Assembly: GCF_013112245.1 (NCBI RefSeq)
Contig: NZ_WVRN01000001.1
Coordinates: 562,501-626,500, forward strand
Length of the DNA: 64,000 nt
Reading direction: 5' to 3'
Source of the DNA: Ruegeria sp. HKCCD4315
GTDB taxonomy: Bacteria; Pseudomonadota; Alphaproteobacteria; Rhodobacterales; Rhodobacteraceae
Below are positions 45,095 to 54,576 of the stretch, piece after piece. How positions within the stretch are numbered: position 1 is the stretch's first letter; every line of letters starts with the position of its first letter. The notes beneath the pieces were generated by a model. That model saw only the letters and a program-made list of their open reading frames with translations. It searched no databases and was not told the DNA's origin. The translations under genes were made by a program, and so were the position numbers.

Positions 45095-46723
45095 ATGACA
45101 GCCACAAACATCTACGAGCGTCATTTGGACAAAAGCCGGGCCAACTACACGCCTTTGTCGCCGCTGACGTTCCTTGAGCGAACGGCGCAGGTCTATCCGG
45201 ATTACCCTTCGGTGGTGTATGGGGACCGCCGGTATTGTTGGGCTGAAACCTATGCCCGGTGCCGACAACTGGCGGGTGCGCTGACCGCGCGTGGCATCGG
45301 CAAGGGCGATACCGTTTCAATCATCGCAGCGAATATTCCCGAGATGTATGAGGCTCATTTTGGCGTGCCGATGGCAGGCGCTGTTTTGAACGCCATCAAT
45401 ACGCGCCTGGATGCACCAATCGTCGCTTTCATTCTAAATCACGCCGAAGCCAAGGTGCTGCTGGTTGACCCGGAGTTTTCAGGTGTTGTGAAAGAGGCGC
45501 TGAAGCAGGTCGAGCGTGACATTTTGATTATCAATATCGAAGACCCGAGCTTTGAGGGCGGTGAGACACTGGGCAGTCTGACATATGATGCTTTGCTGAG
45601 CGAAGGTGACCCGGAATTCAATTGGTCCTTGCCAAACGATGAGTGGGACGCAATCACGCTGAACTATACCTCTGGTACAACAGGCAACCCGAAAGGGGTT
45701 GTTTATCATCACCGGGGCGCAACCCTGAACGCGCAGTCGGACTTGCTGGATTGGGATATGCCCAAACATTCCGTCTACTTGTGGACACTGCCGATGTTTC
45801 ACTGCAATGGCTGGTGTTTCCCTTGGGCCATGGCGGCAAATGCGGGTGTGTCTGTCTGTCTGCGCGCCGTGCGGGCCGAGCCGATCTATGCGGCGTTCCG
45901 CGATGAGAAAGTCACCCATTTCTGCGGTGCGCCCATCGTTTTGAACATGCTGGCCCATGCACCGGATGAGCTGAAAGACTTTGATCACCAGATCAAGGTA
46001 ATGACCGCAGGTGCCCCACCGCCTGCGGCAGTGATCGAAGCGATGGAGGCGATGGGCGTCGAAGTCACCCATGTCTACGGCCTGACCGAGACGTACGGGC
46101 CCTCGGTCGTGTGTGCCTGGAAAGACGAGTGGAATGAGAAAGGGCCAGAAGATCGCGCTGCTCTGAAAGTACGGCAGGGTGTGCGGTACACGGCGCTGTC
46201 TGGCCTGATGGTGGCCGATCCCGAAACGATGGAACCCGTGCCTTCTGATGGCGAAACTATGGGTGAGATTTTCATGCAGGGCAACGTGGTGATGAAAGGG
46301 TATCTTAAGAACCCGGACGCCACGGACGGGGCCTTTAAAGGCGGCTGGTTTGCGTCCGGCGATCTGGGTGTTATGCATCCCGATGGATATATCGCCCTCA
46401 AGGATCGATCCAAGGACATCATAATTTCAGGTGGCGAGAATATCTCGTCCGTTGAGGTCGAGGGTATCCTTTATAAACACCCGGCGGTGATGGAGGCGGC
46501 TGTGGTTGCGCGTCCAGACGAAAAATGGGGCGAAACGCCTTGTGCCTTTGTCGAGCTGAAACCCGAAGCAACCGCGACCGAAGCAGAGCTGATTGCCTTC
46601 TGTCGGGACAACATGGCCCATTTCAAAGCACCTAAGACCGTCGTGTTTGGCACCCTGCCGAAGACATCTACGGGCAAGGTGCAAAAATTTGTCCTGCGGG
46701 ATCAGGCGCGGTCGCTGGACTAA
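45095..46723 (+). CDS. AMP-dependent acyl-CoA synthetase
   Basis: A 542-residue acyl-CoA ligase. Motifs are YTSGTTGNPKGV, VYGLTETYGPS, ASGDLGVMHPDGY, and the catalytic Lys in KTSTGKVQKF. It is of the medium- or short-chain group that also includes methylmercaptopropionate-CoA ligase DmdB of DMSP demethylation, but I cannot separate these by eye. The ATG at 45095 has GGGAGGA seven bases upstream. It is divergent from the aminotransferase across 222 bp that hold no other gene, and it overlaps the end of the converging next gene by four bases. Confidence 0.88.
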   Translation: MTATNIYERHLDKSRANYTPLSPLTFLERTAQVYPDYPSVVYGDRRYCWAETYARCRQLAGALTARGIGKGDTVSIIAANIPEMYEAHFGVPMAGAVLNAINTRLDAPIVAFILNHAEAKVLLVDPEFSGVVKEALKQVERDILIINIEDPSFEGGETLGSLTYDALLSEGDPEFNWSLPNDEWDAITLNYTSGTTGNPKGVVYHHRGATLNAQSDLLDWDMPKHSVYLWTLPMFHCNGWCFPWAMAANAGVSVCLRAVRAEPIYAAFRDEKVTHFCGAPIVLNMLAHAPDELKDFDHQIKVMTAGAPPPAAVIEAMEAMGVEVTHVYGLTETYGPSVVCAWKDEWNEKGPEDRAALKVRQGVRYTALSGLMVADPETMEPVPSDGETMGEIFMQGNVVMKGYLKNPDATDGAFKGGWFASGDLGVMHPDGYIALKDRSKDIIISGGENISSVEVEGILYKHPAVMEAAVVARPDEKWGETPCAFVELKPEATATEAELIAFCRDNMAHFKAPKTVVFGTLPKTSTGKVQKFVLRDQARSLD

Positions 46724-47055
46724 AGCTTGTCGAAGATCGAAAGGTTCAGATCCAGCATCTCACCCATCCAGATTGCCCGATCGCGGTGATCTTCCAGATG
46801 CTCACCGGTTTCGGGATGGGTGAACACGGTCAGGCCCTGCCGGTTCAACATCAGCCATGGCATGACCTGATCAAAAGCGTCGGCGGCAAAGCCTAACTGG
46901 CAACTCCAGCGCGGATGAGGACCGACGTTGCGGGCATGCATACGCCCCATCTGAACCGGGAATAGCCGCGCGGCCTCTTCACAGACCTGTTGCGCCGTAT
47001 CCTGCGTGTCGGCATCGAAATAGACATGGGCGTGGTAGCCGGTGATCTCGGGCAT
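46720..47055 (-). CDS. DOPA 4,5-dioxygenase family protein
   Basis: A 111-residue protein of the small DOPA-dioxygenase family. The signature His-rich strands are visible: GYHAHVYFD, VGPHPRWSCQLGF, and TVFTHPETGEHLEDH. Family members may open catechol rings, but many are untested. Start taken at ATG 47055 (GAGG upstream); 47067 is an alternative. It lies 87 bp after maiA on the same strand and may end the homogentisate operon. Confidence 0.82.
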   Translation of the reverse strand: MPEITGYHAHVYFDADTQDTAQQVCEEAARLFPVQMGRMHARNVGPHPRWSCQLGFAADAFDQVMPWLMLNRQGLTVFTHPETGEHLEDHRDRAIWMGEMLDLNLSIFDKL

Positions 47056-47141
47056 GGGGGACCTCATTTCTTTGATTTATCAAAGCTAAGGTCAAACGGG
47101 GCATACGCCTAGGCGCACAGGCACACAGGGCCTGTGCAGGG

Positions 47142-47780
47142 TTATTGGGGTGCATGCGCGTCGGGATGCGCTGCAACAAAGGCTGGATGACTAGCGCAGG
47201 CTGCTTCAACCCCCAGAACACGTGGCATGTCCGACAGTTCCACCTGCCAGCGGCGTGCATTGTAGAGTTGAGGGATCAGGCAGATGTCGGCGAGGCTTGG
47301 CTGCGAACCGGTACAATACGGGGCCTGTTCAAACGTGCCCAACATGGTCTCAAAGGCTTGCAAGCCGGGCCGGATGAAGTGCCGCATCCAATCTCCGGGC
47401 ATGTCGGTTGCTTCTTTGCTTAACGACGTCGCGTGACGTGCGACAGACAAGTTGCAGACCGGGTGAATATCCACCGCAATTGCATATGCAAGTGCCTGTA
47501 CACGCGCGCGCTCGACCGCGTCGTTGGGTAGTAAATTAAGTTGGCGCGTTCGGTCCAGATAGTCGAGGATGGCCAAAGACTGTGTCAGGCGGTGCCCGTC
47601 GACATCCAGTACCGGCACAAACCCTTGCGGATTGCGTGCCAAATGCTCAGCGCCTTTGTGTTCGCCGCCCACCAGATCGACAACAACGGCGTCATAGTCG
47701 ATTGCGGCCAGATTCAGGGCGATCCGCACACGATAGCTGGCTGAGGACCGCCAATAGTCGAAAAGAACGGGTTTGTTCAC
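47142..47780 (-). CDS. maiA: Maleylacetoacetate isomerase (zeta-class GST)
   Basis: A 212-residue glutathione-dependent isomerase converting maleylacetoacetate to fumarylacetoacetate. The zeta-class SSASYRVRIALNL motif (WRSSASYRVR) and the Q-S-L-A-I glutathione contact are clear. GTG start at 47780. It belongs with hmgA and fahA of the same operon. Confidence 0.93.
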   Translation of the reverse strand: MNKPVLFDYWRSSASYRVRIALNLAAIDYDAVVVDLVGGEHKGAEHLARNPQGFVPVLDVDGHRLTQSLAILDYLDRTRQLNLLPNDAVERARVQALAYAIAVDIHPVCNLSVARHATSLSKEATDMPGDWMRHFIRPGLQAFETMLGTFEQAPYCTGSQPSLADICLIPQLYNARRWQVELSDMPRVLGVEAACASHPAFVAAHPDAHAPQ

Positions 47781-47791
47781 GTTAAAACCCG

Positions 47792-47989
47792 TCAGTTTTC
47801 GGTCAAAGCGGCTGCGCGAATGGCGTCGGACAACACCGTTCCGTCGCCGATGTGATTGGCAAGAACCAACACCAGTCGGGCGTTCAGCGCGTCGCTGTCG
47901 GCTTTTTCAAGCCCTTCATGCGCCGCCAAAAGGGTGGCGTAAAAGTCGTCGGCGTTGTCGAAATTGGGGGTTAGGATCAAGTCTGACAT
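47792..47989 (-). CDS. DUF2783 domain-containing protein
   Basis: A 65-residue acidic protein recognised as DUF2783 (NFDNADDFYATLLAAHEGL, NARLVLVLANHIGD). Function unknown; it lies between the FAD monooxygenase gene and maiA, and may serve the monooxygenase. AAGGAG site eight bases before the ATG. Confidence 0.85.
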   Translation of the reverse strand: MSDLILTPNFDNADDFYATLLAAHEGLEKADSDALNARLVLVLANHIGDGTVLSDAIRAAALTEN

Positions 47990-47994
47990 TGCGC

Positions 47995-49605
47995 TTACTC
48001 CTTACCGCAAGCTCTGCGGATCGCATGACGGAAACTGTTTTCTTCAAAGCTGTCCCGTCGAGCGGCTACGTGCTGATCCGGGCGGATCAGATACACAGCG
48101 CTGGTTGCATTACCCAAGTAACGACGTTTGAGAGCCAGCGTCAGGTCGTCTTTGACCGACAACGCCAGCCGGGTGACCTCAATCCCATCCTCTTCCAGAG
48201 TGTCTGGGGCATCGGCATCAATGGTCAGCAAGGTAAATTTGCCCGCCAGCTTGGGCAGAAGGAATTCATCGCCCAGCGGGGCATCCGGGCAGGCCGACCC
48301 CGGGCGTGTGCAGGCTGGGCCGTTCAGCGCATCGGCCGAGTTCAAAGAAGACCCGTCATACGTGCAGGGTTGGCTCAAGCGCCCGGAATTCACCAGTGGT
48401 CGGGCAAATTCATACTGTTCGCTTAGATCCAGAACCGCATCGCGCAGAAGCCGCGACATCTCGGATTTTGGCGTGATGAAATCGGTCGACCGGCTGGATT
48501 TCTGGATATTTTCGTCGGCCCCCTGCACGCGTTCCGCGTTGTAGGTGTCCAACAGGCTTTCAGGGGCTTTGCCCTCGAGCACAAGCTTCAGTTTCCAGCA
48601 CAGATTGTCGGTATCTTGCAGGCCCGAGTTTGCCCCGCGTGCGCCAAAGGGGCTGACCTGATGCGCGCTGTCGCCTGCAAACAGGACACGCCCCTTGCGG
48701 AAGCTTTCCATGCGGCGACACTGGAAGGTATAGATCGAGACCCATTCCAGCTGGAACTCGACGTCTTCGCCCAGCATCGCCTTGAGGCGTGGGATGACAT
48801 TCTCGGGGCGCTTTTCACGCTCCTTGTCGATGTCCCAGCCCAATTGCAGGTCGATGCGCCAGACGTTGTCAGGCTGTTTATGGAGCAGTGCAGATTGACC
48901 GCGATTGAACGGTGGGTCGAACCAGAACCAGCGTTCTGATGGGAAATCGGCATCCATGATCACATCCGCGATCAGGAAGTTGTCTTCGAATACACGCCCT
49001 TCGAAATCAATGCCCAGCATCCGGCGGGTGGGAGAGGTGGCTCCGTCGCAAGCGATCAGCCATTCAGCCTCAAGCGTGTAGGGGCCTTCGGGGGTCTCGA
49101 CCTCCATCCGAACGTGATCCTCGTGCGTGCCAATGGCCTCGACCTTGTTGCGCCCACGAATTTCTATCGGTGCGCCTTCTGCCTGCAGCTCGTGAACCCG
49201 TTGAACGAAGTAATCTTCGAAATGGTATTGCTGCAGGTTGATGAAAGCCGGATTGGCATATCCCTCATCCGGTTGCAGGTTGAAATCATAGACCTGACGA
49301 TCATCGAAAAAGACCTTGCCGCGATCCCACAACACGCCTTTGTCGACCAAGCGGTGTCCACATCCCAGACGGTCGGCAATTTCCAAAGTGCGCTGAGAAA
49401 AACAAATGGCGCGACTGCCGAAACTGACCTTGTCGTTCTCGTCCAGAACCACAACTTCGATCCCTTGTTGGGCCAGATCGATGGCGGCGGCCAAACCAAC
49501 CGGACCGGCACCAATCACGATGACCTTGCGCCTGACGGGCGTGGGACTGTCCTGATCCGGGCTGCGTTCATAGCCGTAAAGCGGTGTTTCAAAGATCTTG
49601 TTCAT
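47995..49605 (-). CDS. FAD-dependent aromatic monooxygenase (PheA/TfdB type)
   Basis: A 536-residue flavoprotein hydroxylase. The N-terminal FAD motif VIGAGPVGLAAAIDLAQQG, the DG motif (ACDGATSPTRR) and the GD motif (LFAGDSAHQVSPFGARG) are present, followed by a C-terminal thioredoxin-like part. It likely hydroxylates a phenolic acid. In a homogentisate operon, 3-hydroxyphenylacetate would be a fitting substrate, since its 6-hydroxylation gives homogentisate; inferred. The ATG at 49605 has GGGGGGAG upstream; the frame to 49641 is rejected. Confidence 0.87.
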   Translation of the reverse strand: MNKIFETPLYGYERSPDQDSPTPVRRKVIVIGAGPVGLAAAIDLAQQGIEVVVLDENDKVSFGSRAICFSQRTLEIADRLGCGHRLVDKGVLWDRGKVFFDDRQVYDFNLQPDEGYANPAFINLQQYHFEDYFVQRVHELQAEGAPIEIRGRNKVEAIGTHEDHVRMEVETPEGPYTLEAEWLIACDGATSPTRRMLGIDFEGRVFEDNFLIADVIMDADFPSERWFWFDPPFNRGQSALLHKQPDNVWRIDLQLGWDIDKEREKRPENVIPRLKAMLGEDVEFQLEWVSIYTFQCRRMESFRKGRVLFAGDSAHQVSPFGARGANSGLQDTDNLCWKLKLVLEGKAPESLLDTYNAERVQGADENIQKSSRSTDFITPKSEMSRLLRDAVLDLSEQYEFARPLVNSGRLSQPCTYDGSSLNSADALNGPACTRPGSACPDAPLGDEFLLPKLAGKFTLLTIDADAPDTLEEDGIEVTRLALSVKDDLTLALKRRYLGNATSAVYLIRPDQHVAARRDSFEENSFRHAIRRACGKE

Positions 49606-49648
49606 GGGCTCCCCCCAAGCAGACGCACCAAAGTGCTGCATATCCTGT

Positions 49649-49671
49649 CCTCCGGCGACAGGCGCCGGAGG
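49649..49671. other. Intergenic hairpin in the homogentisate operon
   Basis: CCTCCGGCG-ACAGG-CGCCGGAGG is a perfect 9-bp stem between the metallo-beta-lactamase-like and monooxygenase genes. Without a T run it may stabilise or attenuate the mRNA. Confidence 0.5.
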
Positions 49672-49736
49672 CCTTGGCTTATGGTTTCATCGAATCCCGC
49701 CGCGTAAAACGATCTGGATCAAACCGGGTCGTTTTG

Positions 49737-50687
49737 TCATCCTTGCAGGGCTTCCCACATCTCAAGGTCGCGCTGGGCGGTCCAGATACGCGGCGTGTCG
49801 ATGCCACGTGCCTCGTCATAGGCGCGCGCCACGTTGAACGGCAGGCAGTGTTCGTAGATCGCGTAGTCAGCGAATTTCGGATCACACTCGGCGCGTACGG
49901 CGTCCCAGGCTTCTTTCAGAGATCCTCCACGCGCCGCCACCTTGGCGGCAGGACGGTAGGTGCTGCTGACGAAATCGCGGGTATTTTCAATGGCCGCATT
50001 GACCATATCCTTACCAACCAGCGCGTCGCCGCGACCCGGAGCGATGGCGTCGACATCGAACCATTTGATCGCATCCAGCGTGTCACCCCAGTCGCTGAAG
50101 TGCCCATCGCCGCAATAGCAGGCCGAATGGTATTCGACGATGTCACCGGTAAACATCACGTTCTGGTCTGGCACATGAATTACGATATCACCGGCAGTGT
50201 GCGCACGGCCCAGATGCATCAGATCCACGCGACGGTTGCCCAGATAGACGGTCATCGTGTCGCTGAACGTGGTGGTGGGCCAGGTCAGGCCCGGGATGCT
50301 TTCGTGCCCTTCGAACAGGCGAGGAAACCGTTGGAATTCGCTGTCCCAATCCTCTTGCCCGCGTTCCACGACCATGGCGCGGGCCATGTCTGACATCAGG
50401 ACTTGCTGTGCGCCAAACGCGCTTGCGCCCAGAACGCGAACGGCGTGGTAGTGGGTCAGTGCCACATGCGTGATCGGCTTGTCTGTAACTGATCGAACGC
50501 ACTCGATCACCTTGTTGGCCAGACGCGGTGTCGCCTGCGCCTCGACAATCATCACGCTGTCATCGCCGATGATGACGCCCGAGTTCGGGTCGCCTTCGGC
50601 CGTAAAGGCATAGAGCCCTTGGCCCACCTCGGTGAAGCTGATCTTTTTCTCCGACATGTCCCCCTGGGACGCGAATGCTTTGGCCAT
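49737..50687 (-). CDS. Metallo-beta-lactamase-fold protein with altered metal motif
   Basis: A 316-residue MBL-fold protein. The normal HxHxDH motif is here THYHAVR (residues 78-84): the first two histidines remain, but the Asp-His pair is replaced by Val-Arg. Later ligands (the His in RAHTAGD and Asp in MFTGDIVEYH) are present. So one metal site is likely lost. Start ATG 50687 with AAGGA; the in-frame ATG at 50657 is an alternative. It lies between fahA and the monooxygenase; its reaction is unknown. Confidence 0.85.
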   Translation of the reverse strand: MAKAFASQGDMSEKKISFTEVGQGLYAFTAEGDPNSGVIIGDDSVMIVEAQATPRLANKVIECVRSVTDKPITHVALTHYHAVRVLGASAFGAQQVLMSDMARAMVVERGQEDWDSEFQRFPRLFEGHESIPGLTWPTTTFSDTMTVYLGNRRVDLMHLGRAHTAGDIVIHVPDQNVMFTGDIVEYHSACYCGDGHFSDWGDTLDAIKWFDVDAIAPGRGDALVGKDMVNAAIENTRDFVSSTYRPAAKVAARGGSLKEAWDAVRAECDPKFADYAIYEHCLPFNVARAYDEARGIDTPRIWTAQRDLEMWEALQG

Positions 50688-50732
50688 CTTGGTATTGTCC
50701 TTTTGCGTTTGCGCGGAAGGCTGCGGTTGGAA

Positions 50733-50765
50733 GCCTCCGGCGGGAGTATTTGGAAAAAGATGAAG
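50733..50765 (+). repeat. 33-nt intergenic repeat, copy 2
   Basis: Identical to 33593-33625. Here it lies between the stop of fahA and the start of the metallo-beta-lactamase-like gene, antisense to both. Confidence 0.85.
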
Positions 50766-50773
50766 TCAGTGCG

Positions 50774-52030
50774 TCATCGTTCGAAAGGGGAAGTAAGGGC
50801 AGGCAGAACGGTGCCAACACAGTCACCGAAGCCGATTGTATAGCCGTCGCCTTTGGCCGCACCGGTCAAGGTGAGTGTGTCGCCGTCCTCGATGAAGCTG
50901 CGGGTTTCGCCGCTGTCCAGCGTCAGAGGTTCCTTGCCGCCCCAGCTGAGTTCCAGCAACGAACCGCGTTCGGGTTTGGTTGGTCCGGAAATGGTGCCCG
51001 ACCCCAGCAAATCACCTGCATTCATCGGACAGCCGGACGTCGTGTGATGGGCCAGTTGCTGCGCGGCGGAATAGTACATCTGGTTGTAGTTGGTCTGTGC
51101 AATTGTCGTGGCAGGCTGCCCGGCAGGTGCCATGGTGATCGACAGATCAATGTCATAGAGCATCGGGCCGCAGTCTTTCAGGTGATCCAGCAACTCGAAC
51201 TCACGGGCCGGCGTGTCACAGCGGAAAGGCTCCAGCGCTGCCTTGGTGACAATCCAGGGGCTGATTGATGTTGCGGTGGCTTTGGCCTGAAACGGACCGA
51301 GTGGCTGGTATTCCCAAGCCTGGATGTCGCGCGCAGACCAGTCGTTCAGCAGGACGTAGCCAAATATATTGTCGTCCGCCTCTTGCACCGAGATCGGACC
51401 CTCCGAAGGGGTGCCGACAATCGCGCCCATCTCAAGCTCGATGTCAAAACGACGGCTGGGCAGAAAGGCAGGCAGCTCTTGTTCTGGCGCTTTTAGCTGT
51501 CCCCAAGGGCGGCGAATATCCGTACCCGAAACAACGACCGAAGACGCGCGTCCGTTGTACCCAATGGGAATATGCAGCCAGTTCGGCGGCAATGCGTTTT
51601 CCGGCCCCCGGAACATCGTGCCCACGTTGAAGGCGTGGTTCCGGCCTGCGTAGAAATCGGTGTATTCGCTGACCGCGAAGGGCAGGTGCATCTCGGCGTC
51701 GTCTTGTTTGACAAGCAATGGTTCAACCTTGCTTTGCTCGTCCGAGCCCTCGGTCAGAAGGCTGATCAGACGTTCCCGCAGGGCGGCCCAGACAGCGGGA
51801 CCTTCCTCCATTAGTGGGTTCCAGAACGGCATGTCGAACAGGGGCTCATCGCATAGGGTGATCAACCCTTCGGATTCGGCGGCGGTGACGTCGAGGATCA
51901 TATCCCCAATGGCCACGCCGCAGCGCGGATCGTCGCCCTCGGTCGAGAAGACGCCATAAGGCAGGTTGTTCAGTGGGAACGGATGTGCCGCGTCATTGGC
52001 CGACGTCACCCAGGATGTCATTAGAGGCAT
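50774..52030 (-). CDS. fahA: Fumarylacetoacetase
   Basis: A 418-residue hydrolase splitting fumarylacetoacetate to fumarate and acetoacetate, the last step of homogentisate breakdown. Full length. The catalytic and metal residues lie in YTDFYAGRNHAFNVG, FDIELEMGAIVG and LLNDWSARDIQAWEY. AGGGA site. Co-transcribed with hmgA. Confidence 0.96.
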   Translation of the reverse strand: MPLMTSWVTSANDAAHPFPLNNLPYGVFSTEGDDPRCGVAIGDMILDVTAAESEGLITLCDEPLFDMPFWNPLMEEGPAVWAALRERLISLLTEGSDEQSKVEPLLVKQDDAEMHLPFAVSEYTDFYAGRNHAFNVGTMFRGPENALPPNWLHIPIGYNGRASSVVVSGTDIRRPWGQLKAPEQELPAFLPSRRFDIELEMGAIVGTPSEGPISVQEADDNIFGYVLLNDWSARDIQAWEYQPLGPFQAKATATSISPWIVTKAALEPFRCDTPAREFELLDHLKDCGPMLYDIDLSITMAPAGQPATTIAQTNYNQMYYSAAQQLAHHTTSGCPMNAGDLLGSGTISGPTKPERGSLLELSWGGKEPLTLDSGETRSFIEDGDTLTLTGAAKGDGYTIGFGDCVGTVLPALTSPFER

Positions 52031-52051
52031 ACGATGTCCCTGTTTTGTTGG

Positions 52052-52675
52052 TTAAGTTGAGGGGCGAAGGGATTTCAGCCCCAACAAGATAGCAGCCAGG
52101 ATCATGAAGCTGCCGCCAATGCGGTCAAGCCACAGCTTTGCAGGACCTTGCAAACGGCGGGCCAGCCAGCTTGCGCTGCCGCCATATGCGGTCAGAAACA
52201 TCCCGTCCATGACCAGATAGGTGGCCGAAAGAATGGCGAATTGCGGCCAGAAAGGCAGTGCTCCGTCAATGAACAGTGGGAACAGCGCTGCAAAAAAGAC
52301 CACGGCTTTGGGATTCGCGGCAGAGGTAATAAACCCCTGCATCCAAAGCGATTTGCGACTTGTCTTGGGCGCGGTTTGCGTATCAGACACGCGCGCTTTG
52401 AGGATCTGTTTAACCCCAAGATAAACCAGATAGGCCACACCAAGCCATTTGATGACTGTCAGCGCGGTTGCGGATGTGGCAATCAGGGCGGCCAGGCCAA
52501 GCCCCGCCGCCAACATCTGCAGAAAGTTCGCCGTCAGATCTCCGACAGCGGTGAATAGCCCGCGCCGAAGCCCGTTGGTGGCTGAGTTTGACAACATCAG
52601 CAATTGGCTGGGTCCCGGTGTGCTCATCAGCAGCAGGACGGTTGCCACATAGGTGAACCAGATATCCAAGCTCAT
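52052..52675 (-). CDS. LysE-family exporter
   Basis: A 207-residue LysE/RhtB-type membrane protein with about six helices (STPGPSQLL motif near residue 18). Its start overlaps the hmgA stop by four bases, so it is coupled to aromatic catabolism; it may export an amino acid or an intermediate. Substrate unknown. Confidence 0.9.
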   Translation of the reverse strand: MSLDIWFTYVATVLLLMSTPGPSQLLMLSNSATNGLRRGLFTAVGDLTANFLQMLAAGLGLAALIATSATALTVIKWLGVAYLVYLGVKQILKARVSDTQTAPKTSRKSLWMQGFITSAANPKAVVFFAALFPLFIDGALPFWPQFAILSATYLVMDGMFLTAYGGSASWLARRLQGPAKLWLDRIGGSFMILAAILLGLKSLRPST

Positions 52676-54027
52676 TTCTTACCCGGTGTTCCGTCGAACT
52701 TTTTCTCGAGCGATGTCCAGCAGTCGATATAGTCATCCTGCAACGGCGCTTCGGTGGCGGCAAATGGCGTCAGATGCTGCGGGAAGCGGGTTTCGAACAT
52801 GAACGACATTGTCTTGTCCAGCTTGTCCGGTCCCAGGTTGGAATATGAAGCCTTGTCAAAGGCTTCCCTGTCGGGACCATGCGGGATCATCATGTTGTGC
52901 AGACTGGTGCCACCGGGCACGAAGCCGTGTGGTTTTGCGTCATACTGGCCGTAAATGTTGCCCATGAGCTCGGACATGATGTTTTTGTGGTACCACGGCG
53001 GGCGGAACGTGTCCTCCATCACCATCCAGCGTTCGCGGAACAGAACAAAGTCGATATTGGCCGTGCCGGGCTGGCCAGACGGTGCCGTCAGAACCGTAAA
53101 GATCGACGGGTCGGGATGGTCGAACAGGATCGCGCCAACCGGGCAATAATTTCGCAAGTCATATTTGTAGGGCGCATAGTTGCCGTGCCACGCAACCACA
53201 TCCAGCGGGCTGTGCCCGATCTTGGTGGTGTGGAACTGGCCGCACCATTTGATCGTCACGGTCGACGGCGTTTCGCGATCTTCAAACGCAGCTACGGGCG
53301 CTTTGAAGTCGCGCGGGTTGGCCATGCAGTTTGCGCCAATCGGGCCGCGGCCCGGCAGCTCGAACTTTTGCCCGTAGTTTTCGCAGACAAAACCGCGCGC
53401 GGGGCCTTCCAGAACCTCGACCCGGTACAGCAGACCACGCGGAATGATCGCGATCTCTTTGGGTTCCAGATCGATGATACCCAGCTCGGTCGCAAAACGC
53501 AGGCGTCCTTCCTGCGGAACAACCAACAGCTCGGAATCGGCCGAGAAGAAGTAGTCATCCACCATGGATTCGGTGACCAGATAGATGTGGCTGGCCATGC
53601 CCACTTGCGTGTTCACATCCCCCGCCGTGGTCATGGTCCGCATCCCGGTCATCCAGTTCAGACCTTCATCAGAATGTGGGACGGGATCCCAGCGATACTG
53701 ACCCAGGCTGATCACATCCGGGTCGATGCACGGTGCCGATTTCCAATAGGGGAGGTCGATTTTTTCGTAACGATGTGAATGCTTCACCGATGGGCGAATA
53801 CGATAACACCAAGTGCGTTCGGGCGGGTTCGCAGTGAAAGCGGTGCCGCTCAGCTGCTCTCCGTAAAGGCCATAGTTGCACCGCTGTGGGCTGTTCATCC
53901 CTTGTGGCAGCGCGTCGGGCAGGGCCTCGGTCTCAAAGTCGTTTCCAAAGCCGGGCATATAGCCGGCATGTGTGCCGACCGGCGTTGCAGCCTGCGTCAG
54001 CATATGCGGATCACTCGGACGATTCAT
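52672..54027 (-). CDS. hmgA: Homogentisate 1,2-dioxygenase
   Basis: A 451-residue iron dioxygenase opening homogentisate to maleylacetoacetate. [16 protein letters not shown] start, [14 protein letters not shown], and the C-terminal iron-ligand region [16 protein letters not shown] with [14 protein letters not shown] are clear. GAGGAA ribosome site. First gene of the operon, divergent from a MarR regulator. Confidence 0.97.
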   Translation of the reverse strand: MNRPSDPHMLTQAATPVGTHAGYMPGFGNDFETEALPDALPQGMNSPQRCNYGLYGEQLSGTAFTANPPERTWCYRIRPSVKHSHRYEKIDLPYWKSAPCIDPDVISLGQYRWDPVPHSDEGLNWMTGMRTMTTAGDVNTQVGMASHIYLVTESMVDDYFFSADSELLVVPQEGRLRFATELGIIDLEPKEIAIIPRGLLYRVEVLEGPARGFVCENYGQKFELPGRGPIGANCMANPRDFKAPVAAFEDRETPSTVTIKWCGQFHTTKIGHSPLDVVAWHGNYAPYKYDLRNYCPVGAILFDHPDPSIFTVLTAPSGQPGTANIDFVLFRERWMVMEDTFRPPWYHKNIMSELMGNIYGQYDAKPHGFVPGGTSLHNMMIPHGPDREAFDKASYSNLGPDKLDKTMSFMFETRFPQHLTPFAATEAPLQDDYIDCWTSLEKKFDGTPGKK

Positions 54028-54060
54028 GATGGTTTCCTCCGTTTGCTGCTTGTCGGGTAA

Positions 54061-54078
54061 TAGTTGATTTTGTAACTA
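54061..54078. promoter_or_regulatory. Candidate MarR operator upstream of hmgA
   Basis: TAGTTGATTTTGTAACTA has perfect TAGTT/AACTA arms with an 8-base spacer, in the 57-bp gap between hmgA and the MarR gene and just before the latter's ATG. Role inferred. Confidence 0.45.
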
Positions 54079-54084
54079 ACAAGC

Positions 54085-54537
54085 ATGTCACACGTAGAAT
54101 CCAAAAAAAATGATGAGTTTGATCTGCAAAATTTTCTGCCCTTCCTGCTGAACCAGGCGGCTGAACAGGCGTCATTGGAATTTCAGAGCGTATACAAAGG
54201 CCGTTATGGGATGCTCAGAACCGAATGGCGGGTGCTGTTTCATCTCGGGCTATTTGGCGAGATGACCGCGAAAGAGATTTGCGAACGTGCCAGAATGCAC
54301 AAGACCAAGATCAGCCGCGCGGTCGCCAAGCTGGAACAGCGTCGTTACTTGAAACGCACACGCGATGAAGCGGACCGGCGTGCAGAATGGCTGACACTAA
54401 CACCGGCTGGGCAAACCGTGTATCGTGACTTGCATGGCGTCGCCGCAGACTATGATGCGAAACTGTCGGGCCTGTTTGAAGCGGAGGAAGCCGCTCTGCT
54501 GCGTAAAATGCTGCAAAGATTGGCTGGTTTGGACTGA
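54085..54537 (+). CDS. MarR-family regulator
   Basis: A 150-residue MarR transcription factor: winged helix with GEMTAKEICERARMHKTKIS and the wing YLKRTRDEADRRAEWLTLT. Divergent from hmgA, so it is probably the homogentisate-operon repressor, likely released by a pathway intermediate. Confidence 0.92.
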   Translation: MSHVESKKNDEFDLQNFLPFLLNQAAEQASLEFQSVYKGRYGMLRTEWRVLFHLGLFGEMTAKEICERARMHKTKISRAVAKLEQRRYLKRTRDEADRRAEWLTLTPAGQTVYRDLHGVAADYDAKLSGLFEAEEAALLRKMLQRLAGLD

Positions 54538-54576
54538 CCACTGGCAATTGATGTGCATGATCCCCAGATGGGATAC

